A stretch of 64,000 nucleotides of DNA from contig CP054184.1 of the NCBI GenBank assembly GCA_015709715.1, positions 2,589,001 to 2,653,000 of the forward strand. The letters run 5' to 3'. Below, piece by piece: positions 26,815-35,719 of this stretch. The stretch is from Nitrospira sp. (GTDB lineage: Bacteria; Nitrospirota; Nitrospiria; Nitrospirales; Nitrospiraceae). The position numbers were made by a program, and so were the translations under genes. Within the stretch, counting starts at the first letter, position 1; each line of letters begins with the position of its first letter. The notes below the pieces were generated by a model that was given only the letters and a program-made list of their open reading frames with translations, had not been told where the DNA came from and ran no database searches.

Positions 26815-28392
26815 TTGTCCGACGGAAGTCGCGCAGCATATACTCGCGCAACCGTGACTCACGACGACCTTCCTGCCGCCGTACGACTCCCCGCGGACGA
26901 CCTCTCGCATCGCCTCACCCATACATTCGGATTTCCGACCTTCCGGCCAGGACAGCGTGACGTGATCACCGCCGTGATGGCTCGACGGGATGCGATGGCA
27001 GTGATGCCGACGGGCCAGGGAAAGTCCTTGTGTTACCAGCTGCCGGCGACGTTGCTGCCGGGATTGACGCTGGTCATTTCTCCTCTCATCGCCCTCATGC
27101 AGGACCAGGTTGCCGCCCTCACACAGCGGAAGGTCGCGGCGGCGGCCTTCCATTCCGGCTTGTCGGAGCAGGAGCGGGAGCGGGTGGTGCTCGATCTCAA
27201 GTTGCGGCGGCTGCGATTGCTCTATCTCGCTCCGGAGCGTATGCAGCACGAGCGGTTCCTTCGGTTATTGCGTTCGCTCTGGGTGTCGTTGCTGGTGGTG
27301 GATGAGGCCCATTGCATTTCGCAGTGGGGGCATGACTTCAGGCCCGACTATCTCAAGATCGGCCGACTGCGCCAGGAACTGATGCATCCGCCCTGCCTCG
27401 CTCTGACGGCAACGGCTACCGCGCGTGTTCAAGCGGATATCTGTGAACGGTTGTCGCTCCGAGACCCGCTCTGTCTGGTGACGGGCTTCCGGCGATCGAA
27501 CCTCGCCCTGTCCGTGCGCCCCTGCAGGACTCGCCGGGAGAAACTCATGCAGTTGGAGGAACTGATCCGTGAACAGGAGGCCGGAGCGGTTCTCGTCTAT
27601 TGCGCCACCCGACGTGCGGTCGAAGAGGTGGCGGCGTGGCTCGGACGGTCGCACTCCTCCGTTCTGTACTACCACGCCGGACTGTCGGATGACGATCGGC
27701 GGGCCGTGCATAACGCGTTCAGAACGGGAGCCATCCGGATTCTAGTGGCGACGAACGCCTTCGGGATGGGCATCGACAAGGCCGATGTGCGGCTCGTCGT
27801 CCACTTCGACATTCCCGGCAGTCTGGAGGCCTACTACCAGGAGGCGGGGCGAGCCGGCCGCGACGGCCACCCGGCCTCCTGCGTCTTGTTCTTTCATGAG
27901 TCGGACGTGACGACGCAAGAGTATTTTATCCGGCAGGCTTCAAGGGAAACCGGGCCGTCGGCGCGTGCCGACCGTATGAAGACGCTCCTCCAAGATGTGC
28001 TGGGGTATGTGTCGAGGACAAGCTGTCGGCAACTGGCAATCCTCGAGTATTTCAGCGATGAGGCCGAGCGGGCATTGGGACCCTGCGGCCTCTGTGATCG
28101 CTGTCGGCCGGAGCCCGCCTCATCCGGGTGGAGAGCGGCTTCCGTTTCAGCGCCTCCAGGGCCGGTCTCGGCCGATCCTCATCTGTTTGAGCAATTGCGT
28201 CGATTGCGCTTGGAGTTGGCGGAGGAGGAAGGTGTGGCCCCCTTCGTCATCTTTCACGACAAGACCCTGCGGACCCTCGCCGGCTTGAAACCTACCACCC
28301 TCTCGGCCCTGTCCGATATCCCCGGCATCGGCGACGTGAAGATCGAGCGGTATGGCCGCCGCGTCCTTGCGGTGCTGCGTGGCGACCGGTAG
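26815..28392 (+). CDS. RecQ-family ATP-dependent DNA helicase, shortened form
   Basis: A protein of up to 525 residues with the RecQ helicase core: PTGQGKSLCYQLPA (motif I), VVDEAHCISQWGHDF (DEAH), ALTATATARV, and motif VI QEAGRAGRDGHPASC. A four-Cys zinc segment follows (SCRQL, LGPCGLCDRC). The sequence then goes through a short linker straight into an HRDC-like domain, so the winged-helix part of RQC that E. coli RecQ has appears missing. RecQ unwinds 3'-tailed DNA in recombination and repair. The start is uncertain: TTG 26815 or GTG 26854 (VTHDDL). Confidence 0.88.
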   Translation: MSDGSRAAYTRATVTHDDLPAAVRLPADDLSHRLTHTFGFPTFRPGQRDVITAVMARRDAMAVMPTGQGKSLCYQLPATLLPGLTLVISPLIALMQDQVAALTQRKVAAAAFHSGLSEQERERVVLDLKLRRLRLLYLAPERMQHERFLRLLRSLWVSLLVVDEAHCISQWGHDFRPDYLKIGRLRQELMHPPCLALTATATARVQADICERLSLRDPLCLVTGFRRSNLALSVRPCRTRREKLMQLEELIREQEAGAVLVYCATRRAVEEVAAWLGRSHSSVLYYHAGLSDDDRRAVHNAFRTGAIRILVATNAFGMGIDKADVRLVVHFDIPGSLEAYYQEAGRAGRDGHPASCVLFFHESDVTTQEYFIRQASRETGPSARADRMKTLLQDVLGYVSRTSCRQLAILEYFSDEAERALGPCGLCDRCRPEPASSGWRAASVSAPPGPVSADPHLFEQLRRLRLELAEEEGVAPFVIFHDKTLRTLAGLKPTTLSALSDIPGIGDVKIERYGRRVLAVLRGDR

Positions 28393-28407
28393 CGGATCTC
28401 GCGTTGC

Positions 28408-29028
28408 TTACGACCTGAACCCCCCTGCCTTCGAAAATTGCTGTTGGAGTTCGGTGTAAGTCTGCGTCACGGGGAATTGAGGAAACTCTTTGGGAAGGTG
28501 GGCTGGGGGGCGGAAAAAGAACCCTGCGTGAGCCTCACCCAACATCGCGGTATCGTTGTAGGCGTCACCTGCCGCCATGACCCGGAAATTGAGATTCTTC
28601 AGCGCCGCCACCGCGTGTTTCTTTTGGTTGGGCTGCCGCAGCTTATAGTTCACGATGCGGCCGTTCTCGCCGATCTCCAGCTGATTGCAGAAAATCGTCG
28701 GATACCCCAGTTGACGCATCAACGGCAGGGCGAATTCGTAGAAGGTGTCGGACAGGATGATGACCTGGGTCCGCTCGCGGAGCCAGGTCATGAACTCGGC
28801 GGCCCCCTCCAAGGGGCCCATGGCGTCGATGACAGCCTGAATGTCGGTCAAGGTGAAGCCATGTTGATCGAGGATGGCCAAGCGACGCTTCATGAGCGCG
28901 TCATAGTCAGGCATTTCGCGCGTCGTGATCTTGAGCTCTTCAATGCCGGTCTTGATGGCAAAGTTGACCCAAATTTCCGGTACAAGCACACCTTCGAGGT
29001 CGAGACAGACAATCAGGGGATTCTGCAT
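28408..29028 (-). CDS. thrH: ThrH-like phosphoserine/homoserine phosphotransferase (HAD family)
   Basis: A 206-residue HAD phosphatase. The catalytic loop reads CLDLEGVLVPEIW, the DxE form typical of ThrH, with ILSDTFYEF (motif II Ser/Asp) and AAGDAYNDTAM (motif IV). ThrH dephosphorylates phosphoserine and can pass phosphate to homoserine, linking serine and threonine synthesis. Length matches ThrH. The stop lies 15 bases from the recQ stop (convergent). Confidence 0.88.
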   Translation of the reverse strand: MQNPLIVCLDLEGVLVPEIWVNFAIKTGIEELKITTREMPDYDALMKRRLAILDQHGFTLTDIQAVIDAMGPLEGAAEFMTWLRERTQVIILSDTFYEFALPLMRQLGYPTIFCNQLEIGENGRIVNYKLRQPNQKKHAVAALKNLNFRVMAAGDAYNDTAMLGEAHAGFFFRPPAHLPKEFPQFPVTQTYTELQQQFSKAGGFRS

Positions 29029-29086
29029 GGAGTCTCCTTTAGACGGTTATGCGGGATGCAATGCGTTCGGTTCAGGCCTCGCCTGC

Positions 29087-29881
29087 TCAGCGGACCTTCT
29101 CTTGACTGAGGTACCGCCAGACCTTATCGAGAGCCTTTTCGAATAATTCAGTGCCGGCCCATCGACGGGCTCGTTCGGCTTCATGGCGTTTGGCCCAGTC
29201 GATGGCGAGTGGAAGTGGGATCAGTCTGGGGATAGTCCCGGTCAGCTCGGCCCAGAGCAGGCTCAAGGCCGTGCTCATCCGCACCGCGACCGGGACCGAA
29301 GCCACCTGCGGGCTGGTCATGTCCTGACAGGCCGTGGCGGGGGACGTGACGGCCAATTCGCGACAGGCGGCCGGGCGATGCTCATAGATGCTGCAGGCTT
29401 CGTTCTTCAGAAAGGGGCAGGGCATCCGGAGGGCGTAATAGGATCGGTTCAACGGCTCGATGGCTTCGTCGTTGAGGGGCTCTTGGGAGTCCGCCAACGA
29501 GGACAACTGCTTCAACAACCCCGCTTGGGCCAACCGTTGAGCCGCCAAATCGAGCCGTGCTTGGAGACGAGTCCGTTCGGGCAGGTCGAGACGCTCAAAT
29601 GCTTCTGCCAGCGCAAAGGCTTCCGGTGCGGAGACGGGTACGAGCATGCGACAGCAGGCGGCGCAGCCCTTGCGACAAGAAATAGCCTGCCCTCCCTCCA
29701 CGAGCCGTTGCTGTTCCAGGCGCTGCGATTCTTCGTCCAGGCCTCGCAGGAGGGGAAGGATCGATGCGACCGGCACAAAACTCGTCGGGACCGCCACCGC
29801 GGTCGTGACCTCGCCGCTGGGGGTTTGCAGGGAAATCTCAAAGTGTTCTACGACTGGTTGGTGACTCGCCGGCGTCGACAT
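29087..29881 (-). CDS. YkgJ-type cysteine-cluster protein
   Basis: A 264-residue protein with the YkgJ Cys pattern: CRKGCAACC (residues about 69-77), then PCPFLKNEACSIYEHRPAACRE. These cysteines are thought to bind a metal or Fe-S cluster. The flanking parts are helical. The function of the family is not firmly known. A second, unrelated-in-place copy lies at 41457-42086. No clear operon partner; ThrH follows 59 bases downstream on the same strand. Confidence 0.8.
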   Translation of the reverse strand: MSTPASHQPVVEHFEISLQTPSGEVTTAVAVPTSFVPVASILPLLRGLDEESQRLEQQRLVEGGQAISCRKGCAACCRMLVPVSAPEAFALAEAFERLDLPERTRLQARLDLAAQRLAQAGLLKQLSSLADSQEPLNDEAIEPLNRSYYALRMPCPFLKNEACSIYEHRPAACRELAVTSPATACQDMTSPQVASVPVAVRMSTALSLLWAELTGTIPRLIPLPLAIDWAKRHEAERARRWAGTELFEKALDKVWRYLSQEKVR

Positions 29882-30011
29882 CGTTGCGGTTCGTGCATAG
29901 TGGGGTGGACAGTTCAGAACCTGTGGCTCAGGACGCTATCATAGAGAACCATGGAATCGGCGGTCAACCGAGCGCCTTGCAGGGGGAACCCGTTCTGAGT
30001 ACTCTGTCTCC

Positions 30012-30383
30012 ATGCAGATCTCAGGGCACCTCATCGGATTGCTGAAAAGTTACATGCAGGATCTGGTCGAGCAGGCAAGACAAGAGTCCCAAGCCCAGCA
30101 GGCGTTCGGCTTTTCGCCTCCGCCCTATCAGCCGGACCATGCCATCGCCGACCTGCTGGCGATTCTAGATGACCGCATCGAGTCGGAAGGGGTGCAAGTC
30201 GGGTTACCCCTTGAGTTTCTGCATGAGATGTGGGGGCGGTGCAATCAGGCGCGCGGTGAGATCGCCGACCGAGTCTGGCTTGAGACCAATGCCGGCTCCA
30301 TCGCCCCATCCAAAGCCCTCATTCGCGAACTGACCTACGCCGCCCTCATCGATCGGCTTGAAGAGGGCATCTCGGGCGAGTGA
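30012..30383 (+). CDS. Conserved-looking protein of unknown function
   Basis: A 123-residue, mostly helical cytosolic protein with an acidic tendency (ADLLAILDDRIESEGVQVG, WGRCNQARGEIADRVW). No motif is recognised. It stands alone between two minus-strand genes. No strong Shine-Dalgarno is seen before ATG 30012, so the start is less sure; codon content looks like the surroundings. Confidence 0.55.
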   Translation: MQISGHLIGLLKSYMQDLVEQARQESQAQQAFGFSPPPYQPDHAIADLLAILDDRIESEGVQVGLPLEFLHEMWGRCNQARGEIADRVWLETNAGSIAPSKALIRELTYAALIDRLEEGISGE

Positions 30384-30428
30384 CAAGCAGGCGATCGGCC
30401 TCCCTGAACGGGAGCGCTGGCCATGCCC

Positions 30429-31241
30429 CTAATCCCTCCCGACAAGCCGGTAGAAGGCGATGCCCACCACCTCCTCAACCGCGTCAGTTGTTACGGAAAG
30501 GGCTTTGGAATTGGGTAGAAGGTCGAACAGGGTGAACTGCTCCCATGTCTGTCCGGGGGTATGGGTGGCCTTGTACCCGCAAGGCGCCGGCGTGACGGAC
30601 AACCCTTGCTTGGCGAAGAACTCCACCGCGCGAGGCATGTGATAGGCATCGGTGACTAGGAGCACTCGGCTGTTTCCCAGGAGCGCGCGTGTCTGGATGG
30701 CGTTTTCATAGGTGGTCCTGGATCGATCTTCCAGAAGAATCGCCGATTCCGGCACGCCGAGTTCGATAGCCCACCATTTCATCTTGTGGGACTCCAGCAC
30801 ACCGGTTCGGCGGACGGTTGCATCGCCGCCTGACAGAAGCATCTTCGGCGCCAGGCCAGCCCGCCAGTAGGTGGCCCCACAGACCGTGCGCAGACGTGAT
30901 GCATCCATGAGTTCATCGACCGGGCGGAGAGAACCCTTCGGGAGGATGCCTCCTGCCAGCACGACGATGGCATCGAACTTCCTGGAGGGGTCGGCCCGAA
31001 AGGGAGGATAGTGCCCTTCCAGCATGGCCATGTAGCTATTCGAAAACAGCGGCGTCGCGGTCAGAAAAATAAGTAGCACCGTGCCGAGGGCACACCATCT
31101 GAGCCACGCCGTGCGCCGTGGCGTGACCGGCAGGCAGGCGATGACGAGCGTCGCCATTGCGGCCATGACGATCCACGACAGTGGATAGATTGCGAACTTG
31201 GCGAGCTTGTAGACCCCGAACCAGGCAGGGCTAAGATCCAT
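30429..31241 (-). CDS. YdcF/ElyC-type DUF218 membrane protein
   Basis: A 270-residue protein: two N-terminal membrane helices (about 15-35 and 50-65), then the DUF218 domain with VVLAGGIL, LLSGGDATVRRTG, LEDRSRTTYENA and VLLVTDAYHMPRA. This is the ElyC/SanA/YdcF family; ElyC is needed for peptidoglycan precursor recycling at the envelope and vancomycin resistance involves SanA. The active region faces the periplasm or cytosol depending on topology, not settled here. Confidence 0.85.
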   Translation of the reverse strand: MDLSPAWFGVYKLAKFAIYPLSWIVMAAMATLVIACLPVTPRRTAWLRWCALGTVLLIFLTATPLFSNSYMAMLEGHYPPFRADPSRKFDAIVVLAGGILPKGSLRPVDELMDASRLRTVCGATYWRAGLAPKMLLSGGDATVRRTGVLESHKMKWWAIELGVPESAILLEDRSRTTYENAIQTRALLGNSRVLLVTDAYHMPRAVEFFAKQGLSVTPAPCGYKATHTPGQTWEQFTLFDLLPNSKALSVTTDAVEEVVGIAFYRLVGRD

Positions 31242-31317
31242 TCTACGCCTCTTTACCCGACGACGGCCGCAGCATACACTGAGCGGCGCAGGACACCAAG
31301 CGGTCAGGAGGGACGCG

Positions 31318-31803
31318 ATGGCAGGGAAACGACAGTATTGGCTGATGAAATCGGAGCCGGATGTCTTTTCAATCGATGATCTGGCGCGTGCGCCGCGGCA
31401 GACTACGGCTTGGGATGGGGTCCGTAACTATCAAGCGCGTAACTTCATGCGGTCGATGCAGGTGGGAGATCAGGTCTTGTTTTATCACAGCAATGCGGAT
31501 CCGCCCGCCGTGGCCGGGCTGGCTGAAGTGGTGAAGACTGCGTACCCCGATGCGACGCAGTTCGACAAGCGCGATCCCCACTATGATCCGGCCGTCGATC
31601 CGGCGCGGCCTCGATGGTATGTAGTCGATATTCGGTTTCTCCGGAGGTTCGAGGTCCCGCTGGCGCTGGATTTTCTGCGTAAACAAGGGGCGTTGAAGGA
31701 CATGGAACTGCTCCGACGAGGATCGCGGCTTTCCGTGCAGCCGGTGCGCGAGTCGGAATGGCAGGAAATCCTTCGCTTGGCGCGCGGCCGGGCAGGTCAG
31801 TAG
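31318..31803 (+). CDS. EVE-domain protein
   Basis: A 161-residue single-domain protein with WLMKSEPDVFSIDDL, WDGVRNYQARNFMRSM, GDQVLFYHSN and the end RLSVQPV, diagnostic of the EVE (YTH-like) family. EVE domains bind modified bases in DNA or RNA and are frequent in antiviral and nucleic-acid-quality genes. Divergently oriented from the YdcF gene with a 76-base gap. Alone here, so it is more likely a housekeeping EVE protein. Confidence 0.88.
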   Translation: MAGKRQYWLMKSEPDVFSIDDLARAPRQTTAWDGVRNYQARNFMRSMQVGDQVLFYHSNADPPAVAGLAEVVKTAYPDATQFDKRDPHYDPAVDPARPRWYVVDIRFLRRFEVPLALDFLRKQGALKDMELLRRGSRLSVQPVRESEWQEILRLARGRAGQ

Positions 31804-31807
31804 GGCC

Positions 31808-32176
31808 TCACGTGCGGGCCTTTCCATCGTCCAAATAGCGGTGTTGCCAATCCAGCCACGCATGGCCCAACTCATGGGCCAAGATATACCGCCGTCTCGT
31901 GACCGGAAGTCGTTTGCGGATATAGATGGTTTTGGTTTCGTTGTCCCAAATCCCGTCGGCGTTCGTGTCTCGCCGGTCCATCTCGGAGTCCGTGAGCTGT
32001 CGAACCGTGATGTGGTATCCGAAGGGGAGGACGACTTTATTCGGTATGCGCACGTGATCCTCGTCTGTTGGGCAATGGGCGACCGCTGTCCCCAAGCTTG
32101 CGAGTAGCCTACCATATTTCCTCGGTGCGCTTCCGCTGACGAACAGGCACCATATCAAAGACTTAGCTGAGAACAA
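31808..32176 (-). CDS. Small putative zinc metallopeptidase
   Basis: A 122-residue protein with a hydrophobic N terminus and the zinc motif AHELGHAWLDWQH (HExxH with a further Asp and His four to six residues on) near the C terminus. Before it lies DTNADGIWDNETKTIYI, which resembles the strand preceding HExxH in ImmA/IrrE and SprT-like proteins. Its N terminus may be a signal peptide, so it might act in the periplasm. Substrate unknown. It ends five bases from the EVE gene stop, converging with it. Confidence 0.62.
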   Translation of the reverse strand: MFSAKSLIWCLFVSGSAPRKYGRLLASLGTAVAHCPTDEDHVRIPNKVVLPFGYHITVRQLTDSEMDRRDTNADGIWDNETKTIYIRKRLPVTRRRYILAHELGHAWLDWQHRYLDDGKART

Positions 32177-32229
32177 CGGGAGTGTGGAGAGGATTTCCTT
32201 TGAAAGAGCGGATAGTGTAAGATGCGCGC

Positions 32230-32982
32230 ATGGTAGACGGACTCTTAGCTCACGAACTGGCTCAGCCCTATCCCGCCGTCGTCAGGGTCGTCGGAGTCAA
32301 GATCCGTGACCGCGGCGAAGTGAAGAAATTCGACGCGGGTAATGCATGCCTCCGGGTGGGGGACCGTGTGCTGCTCGACGTGGCCGGGGAACTGAGTTAC
32401 GGAGTGGTCTATGGAGCCCCTCAGGTTGTGCCGTTCATTCCGCCGATGCGCGTGATGCAACCCATCACCAGAAAGGCGACCTCGGAGGATGATGCCACCA
32501 TCGAGCGGTACGAGCGGCTCTCGATCGATGGCTGGAAGGCCTGCCGGGAGCAAGCGGCGGCGCTCGGCTTGAGGATGAAGCTGGTTGAAGTGTTTTGCTC
32601 GTTCCAACGCAGGCAGATGACGTTTGTGTACACAGCCGACGAGCGGATCGATTTTCGTGAATTGGTCCGACAGCTCGCCCGCCGATTCGGCGGGCGAATC
32701 GAAATGCGCCAGGTGGGGGTTCGTGACGAGGCGAGTCGGTTAGGCGGCATCGATACGTGCGGCTTGGTCCTCTGTTGCGCCAGTTTCCTCACCGAGGTCA
32801 AGCCCGTGACCGTCAAGCAAGCGCGCCTTTTGGGCCTTCCCGTGGATGACCCCAAGCTCTTGGGTGTGTGTGGACGACTCAAGTGCTGCCTGCTGTTTGA
32901 GGCCATGGACAATCGAACGCCGCCTACCAAGACTTCTTCTCCCTTGATCACACCCTCCCGCCTCCGTCAGGCCTCCTCGTAG
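32230..32982 (+). CDS. PSP1-domain protein (YaaT/RicT type)
   Basis: A 250-residue cytosolic protein with the PSP1 C-terminal block: FRELVRQLARRFGGRIEMR, GGIDTCGLVLCCASFL and LLGVCGRLKCCLLFE; the conserved Cys set is present. YaaT/RicT in Bacillus belongs to an iron-sulfur-containing complex affecting RNA processing. In Gram-negatives the role is less clear. N-terminal 60 residues resemble the variable beta-part of the family. Confidence 0.82.
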   Translation: MVDGLLAHELAQPYPAVVRVVGVKIRDRGEVKKFDAGNACLRVGDRVLLDVAGELSYGVVYGAPQVVPFIPPMRVMQPITRKATSEDDATIERYERLSIDGWKACREQAAALGLRMKLVEVFCSFQRRQMTFVYTADERIDFRELVRQLARRFGGRIEMRQVGVRDEASRLGGIDTCGLVLCCASFLTEVKPVTVKQARLLGLPVDDPKLLGVCGRLKCCLLFEAMDNRTPPTKTSSPLITPSRLRQASS

Positions 32983-33063
32983 CGACACCTTCGCAGTTTC
33001 TGTCCTCTCCGTTCCGCATCGTTCCTGCACACCTGAAGGAGTATAATGACCGTGAGGTGACGA

Positions 33064-34155
33064 ATGCCTCAGGTATTGGTGCTCGGGGCGGGGAAAATCG
33101 GTTCTCTGGTCGCAGGGCTGCTGTCGGTCGAGGGACATTATGAAGTCCATCTTGCCGACCTGACTCTGGATGGCCCCAAGCGCCTGATCGATGAGTTGTC
33201 GCTGACGTCCGTGACCCCCTGCGCATTGGACGTGCGTCGAGCCGATTCCGTTGCAGCCTACGTCTCATCCCACCGATTCGATGCAGTGGTTTCCAGCCTG
33301 CCCTATTTTTGCAATCCTGCTGTGGCTGAAGTCGCACGCGCCCAGCGGCTTCATTATTTCGATTTGACGGAGGATGTAACCGTCACCGCTCGGGTACGAA
33401 CGATCAGTGCGGGCTCCGACAGGGCATTTATTCCGCAATGCGGTCTCGCGCCCGGATTTATCAGCATTGTGGCTAACGATCTGATCGGGCATTTTGAATC
33501 GGTGGAGAGTGTGAAATTGCGGGTGGGGGCTTTGCCGGTTCACCCGAGCAATGCCCTGAAGTATTCCCTCACCTGGTCGACGGACGGGTTGATCAATGAA
33601 TACGGGAATGTCTGCGTTGGGATCGAGGGGGGCCAGGAGGTTCGTCTGCAACCTTTGGAAGGGTATGAAACGATCGAATTGGACGGGCTGCTGTACGAAG
33701 CATTCAACACGTCGGGCGGGCTGGGCACGTTGGCCGATACGTACCGCGGCAGGGTCCGCACGATGAACTATAAGACCCTGCGCTATCCGGGACATTGCGA
33801 AAAAATTCAGTTCCTGATGAACGATCTCAAGCTGAACGACGATCGTGAGACGCTGAAGCGGATTCTGGAGCGGGCGATTCCCCAGACGCTGCAAGATGTG
33901 GTGTTGATCTATGCGGCTGTGACGGGCACGCGCCAAGGCGAATTGTTCGAAGAGACCTATGTGAAAAAAGTGTATCCGCAGGCGAGGCTTGGACGATTGT
34001 GGTCGGCCATTCAGGTCACCACGGCCTCTTCACTCTGTAGCGTTGTGGACTTGGTTCTGTGCAATCCTTCGGCCTATCGTGGGTTCGTGACGCAGGAATG
34101 TTTCCCGTTACGTTCTATCCTGGACAATCGATTTGGGATCTCTTTTCGATCGTAG
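33064..34155 (+). CDS. Saccharopine dehydrogenase-family oxidoreductase
   Basis: A 363-residue NAD(P)-dependent enzyme with nucleotide loop LVLGAGKIGSLV (GAGKIG at 8-13) and the family core QCGLAPGFISIVANDL. These enzymes form or cleave saccharopine, or oxidise lysine at its epsilon-amine to aminoadipate semialdehyde. The next two genes, an ALDH7-like dehydrogenase and a VOC-family protein, overlap or touch, so a lysine or aminoadipate route is likely. Lysine 6-dehydrogenase fits best given the missing saccharopine partner. Confidence 0.8.
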   Translation: MPQVLVLGAGKIGSLVAGLLSVEGHYEVHLADLTLDGPKRLIDELSLTSVTPCALDVRRADSVAAYVSSHRFDAVVSSLPYFCNPAVAEVARAQRLHYFDLTEDVTVTARVRTISAGSDRAFIPQCGLAPGFISIVANDLIGHFESVESVKLRVGALPVHPSNALKYSLTWSTDGLINEYGNVCVGIEGGQEVRLQPLEGYETIELDGLLYEAFNTSGGLGTLADTYRGRVRTMNYKTLRYPGHCEKIQFLMNDLKLNDDRETLKRILERAIPQTLQDVVLIYAAVTGTRQGELFEETYVKKVYPQARLGRLWSAIQVTTASSLCSVVDLVLCNPSAYRGFVTQECFPLRSILDNRFGISFRS

Positions 34156-34162
34156 GGATCAG

Positions 34163-35719
34163 ATGAATATAGGGGCGCTTTTCGATCTTTTGGGATGGCG
34201 GCCGGAGCAGCGGGAGACTCCCCTTTCTTCAATGCCATGGGAACCCGTCGAGCCTGCCGGTCTGATTACGTCCCATAATCCCGCCACAGGAGCGCTGCTA
34301 GCGCGGGTTCGTTGTTGCACGCAGGCCGACTATGAGCGTTCAATGCGAGACTTGCAGCAGGTACAAGCGGTTTGGAAAATCGTCCCGGCTCCCAGACGCG
34401 GGGAGATTGTGCGCCGCATCGGTCAAACTTTGCGGGACAGGAAGGACGCGTTGAGCACCTTGGTATCGCTGGAAGTCGGCAAGATCAAGAGTGAAGGTGA
34501 GGGGGAAGTCCAGGAGATGATCGATATGGCGGACTTCGCCGTCGGGTTGTCCCGCATGTTGTATGGACAGACCATGCACTCTGAACGTCCCCGACATCGC
34601 ATGTACGAGCAGTGGCATCCCCTTGGAGTGGTGGGCGTCATCACGGCGTTTAACTTTCCCGTGGCGGTGTGGGCGTGGAACGCGTTCATCGCAGCCGTCG
34701 CCGGCAATGCAGTGCTGTGGAAACCCTCGCCCAAAGCACCCCTCTGTGCCTTGGCCGTGCAGCGGCTGTGTCACCACGTCTTGCAGGAGGCGGGATATCC
34801 GGGGCTGTTCTCCCTGATGGTGACGAATGAAGTTGAAATGGCCGAGCGAATGGTGAGGGATGATCGGCTGCCGTTGATCTCCTTCACGGGGTCCGTGCCG
34901 GTTGGGCGTCGGGTTGCGGAGACAGTGGGGCGGCGCCTCGGCCGATCTTTGCTGGAGTTGAGCGGCAACAACGCAGTCATCGTGGACGAAACGGCTGATC
35001 TTGATCTGGCTACCAGGGCGATCCTCTTTGGCGCGGTAGGTACGGCGGGGCAGCGTTGCACCAGCACGCGGCGATTGATCGTCCATGAATCGCAATACGA
35101 GCAATTGATCGCGCGACTGGTCGCAGCCTATCGAGAGGTGAGGGTCGGCGACCCGTTGGAGCCGGGTGTCTTGATGGGGCCGCTCATCGATCGGGAAGCC
35201 GTGGAGCGATACCGGGAGGCGCTGGCGACGGTGATCCGGGAAGGAGGCGAAGTGCTATACGGCGGCCGGGTATTGACGCACCCCGGGCACTTTGTGGAAC
35301 CGACGATCGTTCGGGCCGAGAACCACTGGGCGGTCGTTCAGGAGGAGACCTTTGCGCCGATTCTCTACGTGATGACGTACCGATCGTTTGATGACGCGAT
35401 CTGGATGCAGAACGGGGTCCCGCAGGGCCTGTCCTCGTCTTTATTTACCCGCGATCTGAGAAGGAGCGAGGTGTTTCTGTCCGCCGCCGGCAGCGACTGT
35501 GGCATTGCTAATATCAACCTCGGCACGTCTGGGGCGGAGATCGGGGGGGCGTTTGGCGGCGAAAAAACGACAGGTGGGGGCCGCGAGGCCGGGTCCGATG
35601 CCTGGAAGGCCTATATGCGGCGGCAGACCAACACCATCAATTGGGGAACGGAATTGCCGCTGGCACAGGGCATCACGTTCGGGCGAACCGAAGGAGGGTA
35701 TGATGGGGCAAGAGGCTGA
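34163..35719 (+). CDS. ALDH7-like aldehyde dehydrogenase (aminoadipate semialdehyde dehydrogenase candidate)
   Basis: A 518-residue aldehyde dehydrogenase. Catalytic Cys lies in GTAGQRCTSTRRLIVHES and the general-base Glu in LLELSGNNAVIV; the GITAFNFP-type cofactor region reads GVITAFNFPVAVWAWN. The ELSGNNA and QRCTSTRRL signatures are those of antiquitin/ALDH7, which oxidises alpha-aminoadipate semialdehyde. ATG 34163 has AGGGATCAG just upstream; the longer frame from 34133 overlaps the previous gene and lacks support. The stop overlaps the following gene start region. Confidence 0.85.
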   Translation: MNIGALFDLLGWRPEQRETPLSSMPWEPVEPAGLITSHNPATGALLARVRCCTQADYERSMRDLQQVQAVWKIVPAPRRGEIVRRIGQTLRDRKDALSTLVSLEVGKIKSEGEGEVQEMIDMADFAVGLSRMLYGQTMHSERPRHRMYEQWHPLGVVGVITAFNFPVAVWAWNAFIAAVAGNAVLWKPSPKAPLCALAVQRLCHHVLQEAGYPGLFSLMVTNEVEMAERMVRDDRLPLISFTGSVPVGRRVAETVGRRLGRSLLELSGNNAVIVDETADLDLATRAILFGAVGTAGQRCTSTRRLIVHESQYEQLIARLVAAYREVRVGDPLEPGVLMGPLIDREAVERYREALATVIREGGEVLYGGRVLTHPGHFVEPTIVRAENHWAVVQEETFAPILYVMTYRSFDDAIWMQNGVPQGLSSSLFTRDLRRSEVFLSAAGSDCGIANINLGTSGAEIGGAFGGEKTTGGGREAGSDAWKAYMRRQTNTINWGTELPLAQGITFGRTEGGYDGARG

